From Bacillus sp. CH30_1T (GTDB lineage: Bacteria > Bacillota > Bacilli > Bacillales > Bacillaceae_B), in contig NZ_VTUY01000013.1 of assembly GCF_008364765.1 (NCBI RefSeq), positions 1 through 64,000 on the forward strand: 64,000 nt of DNA, read 5' to 3'. This document shows, in pieces, positions 1-9,779 of this stretch. Within the stretch, counting starts at the first letter, position 1; every line of letters starts with the position of its first letter. A program made the position numbers and the translations under genes. Under the pieces are notes generated by a model. The model did no database searches. It was not told the origin of the DNA and saw only the letters and a program-made list of their open reading frames with translations.

Positions 1-186
<186 letters not shown>

Positions 187-297
187 AGTTTGAATAGCTC
201 TTTAAAAATAAATCTAGAATTAACGTTGACGTATTGTCTTGTTTTGTTCAGTTTTCAAGGTTCAATGTGTAAGTGCTTCGTTTGAAGCGACTTGACC

Positions 298-327
298 ATC
301 ATATCAAGATTACAGTGTGTTTGTCAA
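298..327 (-). promoter_or_regulatory. rRNA operon promoter P2 (sigma-A)
   Basis: On the minus strand TTGACA (322-327) and TATGAT (298-303) are separated by 18 bases, about 110 bases before the 16S 5' end. This is the usual position of the proximal rrn promoter in Bacillus. Together with P1 it fills the 187-605 stretch, which otherwise holds leader sequence and no supported gene. Confidence 0.8.
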
Positions 328-402
328 CAACTTTTTTCATGATGTTTTCAATCGTTGTTTCAAGTTGTTATGTGCTCGCTGCTCTCTTGCGACGGTTTTT
401 AA

Positions 403-431
403 AGTATATCAATCTATTAGATATACGTCAA
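403..431 (-). promoter_or_regulatory. rRNA operon promoter P1 (sigma-A)
   Basis: On the minus strand TTGACG (426-431) and TATACT (403-408) are spaced by exactly 17 bases, followed downstream by P2. Tandem promoters of this spacing are typical of Bacillus rRNA operons. Confidence 0.8.
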
Positions 432-605
432 TACTTTCGAGAGAGTTTTTTGAAAAACTTCTAGTCTTTCTATTATATTCTACTCTTCTTTATGACCAAA
501 CATCCAAAACTTAGCCTTTCCACTGATGCCATCTAGTATCTTTCTTCTATATAGTAGCAACTATACCTATTTCATTCCCTCTATTAAATTTTCCAAACTA
601 ACAAA

Positions 606-650
606 AAAACCCATTTTCATTCTTCTCTACAGAGAATGAAAATGGGTTTT
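606..650 (-). terminator. Terminator of ptsG
   Basis: A long near-perfect stem (AAAACCCATTTTCATTCT with its complement) closes a short loop and is followed on the minus strand by a T-tract. It starts about 10 bases after the ptsG stop codon and separates ptsG from the rrn promoters. Confidence 0.9.
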
Positions 651-659
651 AATTATTCT

Positions 660-2735
660 TTAATCGATCTTGATGATGTTTTCGTCGTTACGGTTTACTT
701 TACCTGATTTCTCGATTGTTACTTGTTGACCTTCTTTAAGGTTCGTGAAGACAATCGGTGTCATAATAGATGGTGCGTTTTCTTTAATGTAGTCAAGATC
801 CACTTCCAGTAATGGTTGACCCGCTTCTACCTGGTCGCCCTCTTTTACTAGCGCTTCGAATCCTTTACCTTCTAATTTAACCGTATCGATTCCGACATGG
901 ATCAGAACTTCACGGCCTGCTTTAGATTCAAGTCCGATGGCATGCTTCGTCGGGAATACGTTTACGACTTTACCTGTGATAGGAGAAACGATTGTTCCTT
1001 CTGTAGGTACGATCGCAAATCCGTCACCCATCATTTTCCCTGAAAATACTTGGTCAGGGACTTCCGTGATATCTTTCAATTCTCCAGTGATAGGAGCTAC
1101 AAATTTTTCGTTCTTTTCTTCTTCAGTTGTTCGAAGTGCATCCGGGTTCACTTCTTCAATTTGCTGCTCAACTTCTTCATTAGCGCTTGTTTCTACTCTA
1201 CGTGGAGCTTTTCCACGGATGATGTCTTGCATTTGTGATTTGATCGTGTCTGACTTAGGTCCGAAGATCGCTTGTATGTTGTCTCCAACTTCAAGTACTC
1301 CTGAAGCACCTAATTTTTTCAAACGATTTTTGTCGACACTCTTCACATCATTAACAGAAACACGAAGACGAGTGATACATGCGTCTAAGTGAGCGATGTT
1401 CTCTTGTCCACCCATTGCTTCAAGGATGTTGTATGGAAGGTCTCCAGCTGAACTTGCCGGTGATCCATCGTCATCTTCGTCTACATCTTCACGACCAGGA
1501 GTCATGAGATTGAATTTACGAATAGCGAAACGGAACCCGAAGTAGTAAATGACAGCAAATACTGCCCCTACCGGAATAACGATCCAGGCGTTTGTTTGTG
1601 GGTTGATCAATCCGAATAGGATGTAGTCAATTAAACCACCTGAGAATGTCATACCGATTTTAACGTCTAATAGATGCATGGTTAAGAAAGATAAACCTGC
1701 AAAGATTGTATGGATACCAAATAGTACTGGTGCTACGAATAAGAATGAGAATTCGATTGGTTCTGTGATACCTGTTAAGAATGATGTTAAAGCTGCCGAG
1801 CCCATGATACCTGCTACAACTGCTTTTCTTTCAGGTTTTGCTTCATGGTAGATCGCTAATGCCGCTGCCGGAAGACCGAACATCATGAATGGGAATTTAC
1901 CAGTCATGAAGGTACCTGCAGTCAGATCTTGTACACCATCTTGAATCTGTTTCATAAAGATTGCCTGGTCCCCACGAATAATATTTCCTGCTTCTGAAGT
2001 ATACGAACCAAACTCAAACCAGAATGGTGAGTAGAAAATATGGTGAAGTCCAAATGGTATGAGTGCACGTTCGATGACACCAAATATGAATGCAGCAAAT
2101 GCTCTGTTTTCACCAAGCATAAAGTTAGAGAATGAATTAAGGCCATTTTGGATCGGTGGCCAGATTAATAACATCAATAGTCCTAATACAACAGCAGAAG
2201 CTGCCGTTGCAATTGGTACAAATCGTTTACCTGCAAAAAATCCCAGATATGAAGGAAGTTCGATCTGGAAGAAACGATTATACATAGCCGCAGCAAGTAT
2301 TCCGACGATAATACCCCCGAATACCCCTGTTTGAAGTGTAGGAATTCCGAGAACAAGTGCGTATGCAGGGTCTACACCATCACCTGTTACATCCCCGATT
2401 CCCAGTCCTTCAACTGTTCCCATAGTTACGTTCATAATCAAGAAACCAACGATAGCCGCTAAACCAGCTACCCCTTCACCACCAGCTAATCCGATGGCTA
2501 CACCCACTGCGAATAACAGGGCTAAGTTTCCAAAAATAATTCCACCTGCTTGCTCCATGACACTCGCGACCATTTCAACGCCGCCGTTTGAAAGGAATGG
2601 GGCAATTTCTAACAACGTCGGATTTTGCAGTGCATTACCGAATGCAAGCAGAAGTCCGGCTGCTGGCAAGATAGCTACAGGCAGCATGAGGGCTTTACCG
2701 ACTTTTTGTAAAACACCAAAAGCCTTTTTAAACAT
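660..2735 (-). CDS. ptsG: PTS glucose-specific transporter subunit IICBA
   Basis: This 691-residue protein imports and phosphorylates glucose at the cytoplasmic membrane. The N-terminal 400 or so residues are the multi-spanning EIIC domain, beginning with the family start [20 protein letters not shown] and carrying the [10 protein letters not shown] signature. The middle is EIIB with the phospho-cysteine in [10 protein letters not shown], and the C-terminus is EIIA with the active histidine in LIHVGIDTV. An acidic linker (EDVDEDDDG) joins C to B. A strong AAGGAGG lies 8 bases before the ATG. An antitermination leader and glcT lie directly upstream, as in B. subtilis, which supports the glucose assignment over N-acetylglucosamine. 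Confidence 0.95.
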   Translation of the reverse strand: MFKKAFGVLQKVGKALMLPVAILPAAGLLLAFGNALQNPTLLEIAPFLSNGGVEMVASVMEQAGGIIFGNLALLFAVGVAIGLAGGEGVAGLAAIVGFLIMNVTMGTVEGLGIGDVTGDGVDPAYALVLGIPTLQTGVFGGIIVGILAAAMYNRFFQIELPSYLGFFAGKRFVPIATAASAVVLGLLMLLIWPPIQNGLNSFSNFMLGENRAFAAFIFGVIERALIPFGLHHIFYSPFWFEFGSYTSEAGNIIRGDQAIFMKQIQDGVQDLTAGTFMTGKFPFMMFGLPAAALAIYHEAKPERKAVVAGIMGSAALTSFLTGITEPIEFSFLFVAPVLFGIHTIFAGLSFLTMHLLDVKIGMTFSGGLIDYILFGLINPQTNAWIVIPVGAVFAVIYYFGFRFAIRKFNLMTPGREDVDEDDDGSPASSAGDLPYNILEAMGGQENIAHLDACITRLRVSVNDVKSVDKNRLKKLGASGVLEVGDNIQAIFGPKSDTIKSQMQDIIRGKAPRRVETSANEEVEQQIEEVNPDALRTTEEEKNEKFVAPITGELKDITEVPDQVFSGKMMGDGFAIVPTEGTIVSPITGKVVNVFPTKHAIGLESKAGREVLIHVGIDTVKLEGKGFEALVKEGDQVEAGQPLLEVDLDYIKENAPSIMTPIVFTNLKEGQQVTIEKSGKVNRNDENIIKID

Positions 2736-2792
2736 GAAGTTTCCTCCTTATATTTCGTTCTTTTTTTCAACTAATTAGATGATGATTGCAAA

Positions 2793-2900
2793 CAAAAAAG
2801 GCATGAGAAAAGAGGATAATGAACGTATAAGGATAGACTACCCCAAAATATACGTTTCAATCATCTTCTTCACTCATGCCTGATCGTATCAGTAACACGT
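2793..2900 (-). promoter_or_regulatory. GlcT RNA antiterminator (RAT) and overlapping terminator of ptsG
   Basis: The minus strand reads GTGTTACTGATACGATCAGG, matching the known GlcT-bound RAT of B. subtilis ptsG. It overlaps the first arm of a very long terminator hairpin whose outer arms are GGCATGAG (2873-2880) and CTCATGCC (2799-2806), followed by a T-run. GlcT binding should stabilise the RAT and prevent the terminator from forming. A promoter must lie in the about 20 bases between this element and the glcT stop, or transcription reads through from glcT. Confidence 0.85.
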
Positions 2901-2916
2901 AAGAAAGATAAGTGCT

Positions 2917-3759
2917 TTATTTAACCTTATTCTGAATACGCTGCAAATGCATGGTTAAATATACAGCCTCAGCATCGTAGACAGGTTTTTGTAATGTTTG
3001 CTGCATCATCTTGATCAGCTTCCATGATAAATTATAGCAGAGAGGGTATTCCTCTTTCAACAGTTTTGCAATTTTTTCTGGTTCTTCTACGCGTTCTTCC
3101 CTAAGTACCCGCTCTATCGTATATCGAATGTGGCGCACAAGCCTCATATAATCGACGCTTTCCTTATTAATTTTCACATCCAGCTGTTGTTCGATCATCC
3201 CGGTTAGGCGACCAATCAACTGGGAGTGTTGATTCACTTCAGACAGATCCTTATTCATCATGGCACTATGGATATGAAGGGCAATAAACCCAATTTCCCC
3301 CTCAGGTAAATGAACATCGGTCATTTCATTGATCATGCCAACCACTTCTCTGGCAATTTCGTATTCGAATGGATATAGCGTCCTCGTTTCTACCAGAAAC
3401 GGATTTCGGATTTCCATCCCTCTCATCAATCGGTTAATCGCAAAAAGGATATGGTCGGTCAGGGCGATGTGAATATGCTCATTTAGAAAAGAGTTGGTTC
3501 TTTTTCTAATTAACTCGATGGCAGAAATGATGACGTTTGACATATCATCATTTAAGAAAGGAAGAAGATTTTTATACTGCTCCTGTTCTTTCTCTCCTTT
3601 TAATACAAACATTTTTTCTGCAATATCATTCCGAATGGGATCTCCTTTTTTACGGTTGAACCCTATCCCTTTCCCGATCAGCACAACTTCACCGTAGCTC
3701 TCGTGATCTGCAATTAATACATTGTTATTCAACGCTTTCTTCACATTTAAAGTAGACAT
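2917..3759 (-). CDS. glcT: Transcriptional antiterminator GlcT (BglG family)
   Basis: This 280-residue protein has an N-terminal CAT RNA-binding domain (LNVKKALNNNVLIA, then VVLIGKGIGF) followed by two PRD domains with the phosphorylatable histidines, for example LTDHILFAINR and IALHIHSA. It should be held inactive by PtsG-dependent phosphorylation and bind the RAT just downstream when glucose is present. The reading frame is open further upstream to a GTG at 3795. GGGAG sits 7 bases before the ATG at 3759, and family members start at this MSTLNVKK-type position, so 3759 is chosen. Confidence 0.93.
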   Translation of the reverse strand: MSTLNVKKALNNNVLIADHESYGEVVLIGKGIGFNRKKGDPIRNDIAEKMFVLKGEKEQEQYKNLLPFLNDDMSNVIISAIELIRKRTNSFLNEHIHIALTDHILFAINRLMRGMEIRNPFLVETRTLYPFEYEIAREVVGMINEMTDVHLPEGEIGFIALHIHSAMMNKDLSEVNQHSQLIGRLTGMIEQQLDVKINKESVDYMRLVRHIRYTIERVLREERVEEPEKIAKLLKEEYPLCYNLSWKLIKMMQQTLQKPVYDAEAVYLTMHLQRIQNKVK

Positions 3760-3966
3760 CGTCATTCTCCCTATAATTTCGACCGATTTCGACACTATCC
3801 GATTCCATGATTTTAACGAAAACCTATTCTTTTTTCAATTCATATTTCCCATATACATGTATCTTCTCTAGAGCTCCCCCCATTTCCTCTATTTATGTTT
3901 CACTCTTTTCCCTTATAAAATAAGAAAAAGCTGATCTGCGGGAGACCAGCTTAAGAATTTTATGTT

Positions 3967-5301
3967 TTAAACTAAGAAGATAAAATACAGAACGAAGATA
4001 ACAAACAAGAAATACATGATCGGATGGATTTCCTTTACGCGACCTTTCATGATCATCGTAATAGGGTAAAAGATAAATCCGATGGCGATACCCGTAGCGA
4101 TGCTGTACGTTAATGGCATGGCTACGATCGTTAAGAATGCTGGCACAGCTACCTCAAACTTCTTCCAATCAATTTCTCCCAAAGATGAAACCATGAGCAC
4201 CCCTACAATGATCAATGCCGGTGCTGTCACTGCCGATGTAATGACGGCAAGCAGCGGGAAGAAGAAAATCGAGAGTAAGAATAAGACTGCCGTTACCACT
4301 GACGCAAATCCTGTTCTCGCTCCTGCTGCTACCCCTGCTGAAGATTCGATATAAGACGTGGTCGTTGAAGTCCCTAAGATCGCTCCTACCACTGTTGCAC
4401 AAGAGTCAGCGAATAGTGCTTTACCAGCTCGCGGTAATTTATTTTCCTTCATTAATCCTGCCTGATTGGCTACCGCTACAAGGGTACCTGCCGTATCGAA
4501 GAAATCAACGAATAAGAATGTTAGAATCACAACAAGCATTTGTATTGTAAATATACTGCCTGCATCATTGAACAGTGGATCTAATGCTGCTCCAAACGTA
4601 GGAGCAAGACTTGGTGCTGCGTCTACTACTTTTTCAGGCGTGTCGATTAACCCAACGATCATTCCGACGATTGCCGTTACAACCATCCCAATGAATATAC
4701 CGCCTTTAACGCCTCTTGTCATCAGAATGACGGTGATGATGATTCCGAAAATGGCGAGAAGAGTGGAGCCATTTGTTAAATCTCCAAGACCCACTAATAC
4801 TGCATCGTTGTTCACAATGATCCCTGCATTTTGAAATCCGATAAAGGTAATGAAAAGTCCAATACCCGCTCCCACGGCATATTTCAACTCCGCAGGGATC
4901 GAGTTAATAATTTTTTCCCGAATACCCGACAGTGTGAGTACGATGAAAATCAATCCTGAAATTAACACACCAGTTAATGCCGATTGCCACGGTACACCCA
5001 TTGTCAATACTACTGTGTATGCGAAGAATGCGTTTAATCCCATACCTGGAGCTAAGGCTATTGGATATTTTGCAATGAGCCCCATAATCAAGGAACCAAT
5101 GGCAGCCGCTAAAGCCGTAGCGACGAATACTGCACCGTAATCCATTCTCATGCTATCCGGAAGATCCGGTACCGATTGAAGGGTTAACGTCAATGGGTTG
5201 ACGATCAGAATATAAGCCATTGAAAGAAACGTCGTTAATCCCCCGATGATTTCCCTTCTATACGTCGTTCCTAACTGGTCAAACTGAAAGAAATTTTTCA
5301 T
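3967..5301 (-). CDS. pbuG: Hypoxanthine/guanine permease, NCS2 AzgA-type
   Basis: This 444-residue membrane protein has about 13 hydrophobic segments and the AzgA-family features FLSMAYILIVNP near the N-terminus, APGMGLNAFFAYT, and DFFDTAGTLVAVANQAG. The family takes up hypoxanthine and guanine. The frame is open to 5346, but AGGAGG lies 7 bases before the ATG at 5301 and homologues start MKxFFxFxxLGT, so the upstream extension is rejected. A guanine-type riboswitch and terminator precede it, which fits purine-repressed uptake and the pbuG assignment. Confidence 0.92.
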   Translation of the reverse strand: MKNFFQFDQLGTTYRREIIGGLTTFLSMAYILIVNPLTLTLQSVPDLPDSMRMDYGAVFVATALAAAIGSLIMGLIAKYPIALAPGMGLNAFFAYTVVLTMGVPWQSALTGVLISGLIFIVLTLSGIREKIINSIPAELKYAVGAGIGLFITFIGFQNAGIIVNNDAVLVGLGDLTNGSTLLAIFGIIITVILMTRGVKGGIFIGMVVTAIVGMIVGLIDTPEKVVDAAPSLAPTFGAALDPLFNDAGSIFTIQMLVVILTFLFVDFFDTAGTLVAVANQAGLMKENKLPRAGKALFADSCATVVGAILGTSTTTSYIESSAGVAAGARTGFASVVTAVLFLLSIFFFPLLAVITSAVTAPALIIVGVLMVSSLGEIDWKKFEVAVPAFLTIVAMPLTYSIATGIAIGFIFYPITMIMKGRVKEIHPIMYFLFVIFVLYFIFLV

Positions 5302-5344
5302 TCTTGTACTCCTCCTATAGAGTCGTCGCAGAATCCAGCATTTC

Positions 5345-5380
5345 AATAAAAAAGCCTCGAACTACCAGAGTTCAAGGCTT
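5345..5380 (-). terminator. Riboswitch expression-platform terminator before pbuG
   Basis: Stem arms at 5352-5363 and 5369-5380 form a strong hairpin, followed on the minus strand by TTTTTTATT. It sits between the purine aptamer and the pbuG ribosome binding site. That is where ligand-induced termination would occur. Confidence 0.88.
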
Positions 5381-5445
5381 TGACTGTTAAGATCATGATG
5401 AATAGGTAAATGGTGAATTGTTCAACAGTCCTATTCTCAATCACC

Positions 5446-5512
5446 TCGTAGTCAAGCCATTTACGGTAGCTTGGTAGAAACGCTCGGGCCTTATTCCCGA
5501 AATTATACGACG
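5446..5512 (-). promoter_or_regulatory. Purine (guanine-class) riboswitch aptamer of pbuG
   Basis: The minus strand has the P1 strand TCGTATAAT, loop L2 GGGAATAAGG, the J2/3 core TTTCTACC, loop L3 CCGTAAAT and the closing GACTACGA. The specificity position in GACTA is C, as in guanine/hypoxanthine riboswitches; adenine-sensing members have U there. The downstream terminator predicts an OFF switch when guanine or hypoxanthine binds. Confidence 0.93.
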
Positions 5513-5636
5513 TAATACTTTTATTATGTTTTGATATGATTACAGTACTATTGTACCAACTCAAAACATGACCGTCAACACAAAATACGAACATTATTTA
5601 CTGAAATTTATATTAATGTTCGTTTTATACACAAAA

Positions 5637-5699
5637 TGACAGGCACTCCCGTTTTTTGTCGAATTCTAAGAATCGACCTTCGACGGGAAATGCCTGTCA
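5637..5699. repeat. Large imperfect palindrome between pbuG leader and guaA
   Basis: Arms TGACAGGCACTCCCG (5637-5651) and CGGGAAATGCCTGTCA (5684-5699) pair, and a second inner stem GTCGA/TCGAC lies at 5658-5677. It begins 27 bases after the guaA stop codon, so it may act as a guaA terminator, but no clear T-tract follows on the minus strand. Elements with a TGACAGGCA core are repeated in many Bacillus genomes, so a REP-like repeat is the alternative. Confidence 0.6.
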
Positions 5700-5726
5700 C
5701 CTATCTGTACAAGAATCTATAAATTT

Positions 5727-7280
5727 CTATTCCCACTCAATCGTTGCAGGTGGCTTACTCGTCACATCATACACAACGCGGTTGATATGATCGACTTCGT
5801 TTACGATACGTGTTGAGATTTTCTCTAGTACATCCCAAGGAATACGGGCCCAGTCGGAAGTCATACCGTCAATGGATGTCACGGCACGGATTCCAATCGT
5901 ATAGTCATACGTTCTGGCATCCCCCATCACTCCGACACTTCGGATGTCAGGCAAAACAGTGAAGTATTGCCAAATGTCACGATCAAGTCCCGCTTTCTTG
6001 ATTTCATCACGCAGGATGTAATCAGATTCACGAACGATCTCAAGCTTCTGCTCAGAAATTTCACCAAGCACACGAATTCCAAGACCCGGTCCCGGGAATG
6101 GTTGACGCCATACGATTTCATCAGGAATACCCAGTTCAGATCCTAATGCACGCACTTCATCTTTGAATAATGTGTTCAATGGCTCAATAAGTGTGAACTG
6201 CATGTCTTCAGGCAGTCCACCAACATTGTGGTGAGATTTGATCGTCTGAGCAGTGGCTGTTCCACTTTCAATGATGTCTGTATATAAAGTACCTTGTGCA
6301 AGATACTCGATACCTTTAAGCTTAGTCGCTTCATCATCAAACACGTAAATAAATTCATTCCCGATGATTTTACGTTTTTGCTCAGGGTCAGAGACACCTT
6401 TTAATTTATTTAAGAAACGGTCTTGCGCATCCACTTTAATGACGTTCATGTTAAAACCGTCAGCGAAAGTTTTCATTACGCTGTCTGCTTCACCTTTTCG
6501 AAGAAGGCCGTGATCGACGAAAATACAAGTTAATTGATCGCCGATTGCTTTATGGATCAACACAGCAACAACAGAAGAATCCACTCCTCCGCTTAATGCG
6601 CAAAGGACTTTTTTGTCTCCAACTGTTTGACGGATCTTCTCCATTTCCATTTCAATGAAATTCTCCATGGACCAGTCACCTGCACACCCACACACTTCGA
6701 ATACGAAGTTTTTCAGCATTTCATTTCCGTGCACAGAGTGACGTACCTCGGGGTGGAATTGAACTGCATATAATCCTTTTTCTTCGTTACTCATGGAAGC
6801 AATCGGACAAGAAGGATTCGTTGCGTTCACATCAAAGCCTGCGGGAGCTTCCACGACAAGATCTCCATGACTCATCCATACGACTTGCTCTTCAGGCAGA
6901 TTGGAGAATAACTTAGATTGTTTTTCTACATTGATAGCCGCTTTTCCGTATTCACGGTGCTTCGCGCGTTCCACTTTTCCGCCGAAGTGCATAGTCATAA
7001 GCTGCATACCGTAGCAGATTCCCAAAATCGGAATGTCCAGATCAAAGATGCGCTCGTCGCAACGGAATGAGTCTTCACCGTAGACACTGTTCGGTCCCCC
7101 GGAGAATATGATCCCTGTTGGATTAATTTTCTGAATTTCTTCAAGAGTAACTGTATGCGGGTGGAGCTCACTATAAACACCAAACTCACGAATTCTTCGC
7201 GTGATTAATTGATTGTATTGACTACCAAAGTCCAAAACGACGATCATTTCTTGATTGTGCAATTCTTCTTTACCAAGCAT
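5727..7280 (-). CDS. guaA: GMP synthase (glutamine-hydrolysing)
   Basis: This 517-residue enzyme converts XMP to GMP, the last step of guanine nucleotide synthesis. The N-terminal class I amidotransferase domain shows [16 protein letters not shown], the catalytic Cys in GICYGMQLM and His/Glu in AVQFHPEV. The C-terminal ATP-pyrophosphatase domain shows the P-loop [12 protein letters not shown] and ends in the dimerisation motif [17 protein letters not shown] ribosome site lies before the ATG. A guanine riboswitch upstream makes expression guanine-responsive, and the neighbour is purine permease pbuG. Confidence 0.97.
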   Translation of the reverse strand: MLGKEELHNQEMIVVLDFGSQYNQLITRRIREFGVYSELHPHTVTLEEIQKINPTGIIFSGGPNSVYGEDSFRCDERIFDLDIPILGICYGMQLMTMHFGGKVERAKHREYGKAAINVEKQSKLFSNLPEEQVVWMSHGDLVVEAPAGFDVNATNPSCPIASMSNEEKGLYAVQFHPEVRHSVHGNEMLKNFVFEVCGCAGDWSMENFIEMEMEKIRQTVGDKKVLCALSGGVDSSVVAVLIHKAIGDQLTCIFVDHGLLRKGEADSVMKTFADGFNMNVIKVDAQDRFLNKLKGVSDPEQKRKIIGNEFIYVFDDEATKLKGIEYLAQGTLYTDIIESGTATAQTIKSHHNVGGLPEDMQFTLIEPLNTLFKDEVRALGSELGIPDEIVWRQPFPGPGLGIRVLGEISEQKLEIVRESDYILRDEIKKAGLDRDIWQYFTVLPDIRSVGVMGDARTYDYTIGIRAVTSIDGMTSDWARIPWDVLEKISTRIVNEVDHINRVVYDVTSKPPATIEWE

Positions 7281-7361
7281 TCAGTTCACCTCATCAGTTT
7301 TTATAGGTCAGGACGTACTCCATCCTTATAGTACTTGTTGTTGTTAGCATTCCTTAAAAAA

Positions 7362-7405
7362 TAAAAAAAACCAGACTTCGCCTTAAAAAAAAGGCAGAAT
7401 TCTAG
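7362..7405 (-). terminator. Riboswitch expression-platform terminator before guaA
   Basis: Arms CCAGACTTCGCCTT (7371-7384) and AAGGCAGAATTCTAG (7391-7405) form a stem with one or two mismatches, followed on the minus strand by eight T residues. It lies between the aptamer and guaA and is the likely ligand-controlled terminator. Confidence 0.87.
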
Positions 7406-7440
7406 TTTTTTGCATACAGGGATGTCAAATTAGAACACTG

Positions 7441-7511
7441 CCTTCATAGTCCAGTCATTTAAGGTGACCGGGTAGATACTTTCGAACCGTATTATCGAGG
7501 ATATACGAAGG
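7441..7511 (-). promoter_or_regulatory. Purine (guanine-class) riboswitch aptamer of guaA
   Basis: On the minus strand P1 is CCTTCGTATA paired with CTATGAAGG, the core is GTATCTACC, and L3 is CACCTTAAATG. The specificity position in GGACTATG is C, indicating guanine rather than adenine. B. subtilis guaA is not among the well-known riboswitch genes of that species, but purine riboswitches before guaA are known in other Bacilli. Confidence 0.9.
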
Positions 7512-7568
7512 ATGCTAACGAACGTTATTATGAATTTGACATCATTTTATACCTTGTTTTCAAAAGGG

Positions 7569-9779
7569 TCAACCAGTTGTCCTTTTAATTAAATTTTCCC
7601 ATAATTCCCTCATCTCCGACCAATCTTCTTCCGTTTGCCTCTGACCATATAAAATACGTTCATAATTATTGGTCAGGCTCGTCATTTCATGGGTACCAAA
7701 GAATGAGTCAATATATCGCGAATAGCCCCTTAACGTTTGCCCGTCATCCATTTTCAGTCCGTATCTCTCAAGCTGTTTGATTAAGGAAAGATAGGCTTCT
7801 GAAAACAAGCCATCTGATGATTTTCTGCGATAATAGAAAATCAGGACATACGGTATCCACCGTCTTCTTACGATGTACAAAGCAATTCCCATGATAATAA
7901 AGAGCATGAGTCCCATGACAAGCTTGCCCCAGTTTTCCACAAAGAATGTTTGAATATCATCCCAAAGCTTCGACAGAGAAAAACCACTTCCATTTGCTAG
8001 TGAATCATCTTCTTCAGGTTGAATCGGCTGTTTCGGTGTTTCCTCTTTCTCAGGAACAGGGACTTCGCTGTTATCCGGCTCAGGTACATCCAGGTCATAT
8101 TGATACGATACGTTATTACTGAATCCAACAGTAGGCTCGAACGGCACCCATCCTACTTCCGGGAAGAATACCTCCACCCAGGAGTGAGCATTATTATTGG
8201 AAACTTCATACAGCTTATACGTCGTATCCACTTGTCTACTGTATTCCCCTTCTGTATATCCCTTTGCCCATCTTGCCGGGATGCCAAGTGCCCGGACTAA
8301 CACGACCATAGAAGTGGAGAAGTTATCACAGTACCCTCTCTGGGTTTCAAATAGGAACTGATCGACATAATCCTGCCCTTCTTCAGGCACCGGCACGTCA
8401 AATTGGTCGTACACATAAGCTTCTTTCGAAAAATAGTTTTCGATCGCCCTAACTTTGTCATACCAATTATCTTCTTCCGATGTAATCTCTAAAGCTAGGT
8501 CCTTCACACGCTGGGGAGTCGTTTCAGGAAGTTGTGTATAGCGGTCCACAAATTCAGGAGTCTGCATGATTTCCTGACTTTCGTTCGCTGCTTTCATCTT
8601 CTTCTGAGAATAGGAAGGTGAGCGGTAGGAAAGTTCATAATCCTCTAAATTAATGATTTCGTCTTCCTCTTCATAACTTGTAACCTTTTCGTTTACGGGA
8701 TCAAAGGAGAAATAGCCTTCTTCATTTCCGATTATTCTTTCTATCCCATACGGATAGACAACATGGGAATAGGTTCGTTCCACCATTACCCTCTCTGTTT
8801 CCACTTCCCGTTCTCCATCCGGTTCGTTGGTTGTGAAGGGAACCATTTCCTCTGATTCAAAGGGGGTGGCAGCCTGCTGGTCATCAGAAATGGATTGCTC
8901 CCAGCCCTTGCCTGTATATAGATCCTTCGTTTCAATTCTCCAGTAGTGTTCTCTCGTTACTTCAGCATTAAAAATGACAGTAGGATCACCGACAAAGGGT
9001 CCCCCAAGCTGAGAATCATCTGCATCATAACCTACTTTGTTCACGCCACTGCCACCGGCTCCTTCCGCAAAGGATTGAATATAAGGCACCGGATCCGGCC
9101 AGATAGGATCTGCCTTAGGGGCTGCAAAAGCAACAACTGAACTCACCCCAAGCATAACCGTAAGCGGCACAATCCAGCGGTGCCTGCTCATCTTGGATCC
9201 AAGATGATTTTCCCTTTGAACCACACGTTCGAGAGCCAACAATCCCATTAACAGGAAGCCGAAAATGACGACTCGGATAATCGCCCGATCCCCTTCATAA
9301 ATCGTGAACGTATCTATCAGACAAATATAGGTCACGGTCATCACATAAAAGAGGAGAATCGTCTTCCTGACCGATAACCAGTAATAAAGCAAATATGTCA
9401 TCAGCCATAGTAAAACGAAGAACAATAAACTTCTGTACTCGAACGAAAGACTTGGCCATTCACGCCCAACTGTCATACCGATATTCAGCCATAAGTCTCT
9501 CCCAAAATTCTCTAACCATGCAAAGGTAAGAAAAGAACCTGAATAATACAATCCATGTAACGCAAACAAAATAAAGAATAGCTTAACTGCCGCTGTCAGG
9601 AAATAGTGAATCCTGAAATAGGACAGGACAAGTGATAAAGCAATAAATACCACAAAATACGTCAAACTCCCTGTATCTGTCACCACCTGAAGGGGCTTCA
9701 GCCATTCCCATAGGAGCAGAAACCCAAACAAGTAGATCATAATCGCAAAGAATCGGTGTTTAGGTGTTTCATGACTCAT
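7569..9779 (-). CDS. Transglutaminase-like membrane protein (TgpA/DUF3488 family, YebA-type)
   Basis: This 736-residue protein has a run of five to seven N-terminal membrane segments (about residues 15-220). An outside transglutaminase-like domain follows with Cys in RGYCDNFSTSM and His in NNNAHSWVEVFFPEVGWVPFEPT. A further membrane segment (around 630) is followed by a cytosolic C-terminal DUF4129-like tail. The family may cleave or cross-link cell-envelope peptides, but its substrate is not established. It overlaps the DUF58 gene by 4 bases and sits third in a MoxR-DUF58-TgpA operon, the same order as B. subtilis yeaC-yeaD-yebA before guaA. No terminator was seen before the guaA leader. Confidence 0.88.
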   Translation of the reverse strand: MSHETPKHRFFAIMIYLFGFLLLWEWLKPLQVVTDTGSLTYFVVFIALSLVLSYFRIHYFLTAAVKLFFILFALHGLYYSGSFLTFAWLENFGRDLWLNIGMTVGREWPSLSFEYRSLLFFVLLWLMTYLLYYWLSVRKTILLFYVMTVTYICLIDTFTIYEGDRAIIRVVIFGFLLMGLLALERVVQRENHLGSKMSRHRWIVPLTVMLGVSSVVAFAAPKADPIWPDPVPYIQSFAEGAGGSGVNKVGYDADDSQLGGPFVGDPTVIFNAEVTREHYWRIETKDLYTGKGWEQSISDDQQAATPFESEEMVPFTTNEPDGEREVETERVMVERTYSHVVYPYGIERIIGNEEGYFSFDPVNEKVTSYEEEDEIINLEDYELSYRSPSYSQKKMKAANESQEIMQTPEFVDRYTQLPETTPQRVKDLALEITSEEDNWYDKVRAIENYFSKEAYVYDQFDVPVPEEGQDYVDQFLFETQRGYCDNFSTSMVVLVRALGIPARWAKGYTEGEYSRQVDTTYKLYEVSNNNAHSWVEVFFPEVGWVPFEPTVGFSNNVSYQYDLDVPEPDNSEVPVPEKEETPKQPIQPEEDDSLANGSGFSLSKLWDDIQTFFVENWGKLVMGLMLFIIMGIALYIVRRRWIPYVLIFYYRRKSSDGLFSEAYLSLIKQLERYGLKMDDGQTLRGYSRYIDSFFGTHEMTSLTNNYERILYGQRQTEEDWSEMRELWENLIKRTTG

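Noticed and set aside
273-514. Two overlapping plus-strand open frames of 63-65 codons
   Set aside because: They cover the rrn promoters and leader on the opposite strand, lack ribosome sites and have unlikely composition.
937-1392. 151-codon plus-strand frame inside ptsG
   Set aside because: Antisense shadow of the EIIA/EIIB domains of ptsG.
5343-5594. 83-codon minus-strand open frame before pbuG
   Set aside because: It is read straight through the guanine riboswitch and its terminator; those elements explain the sequence.
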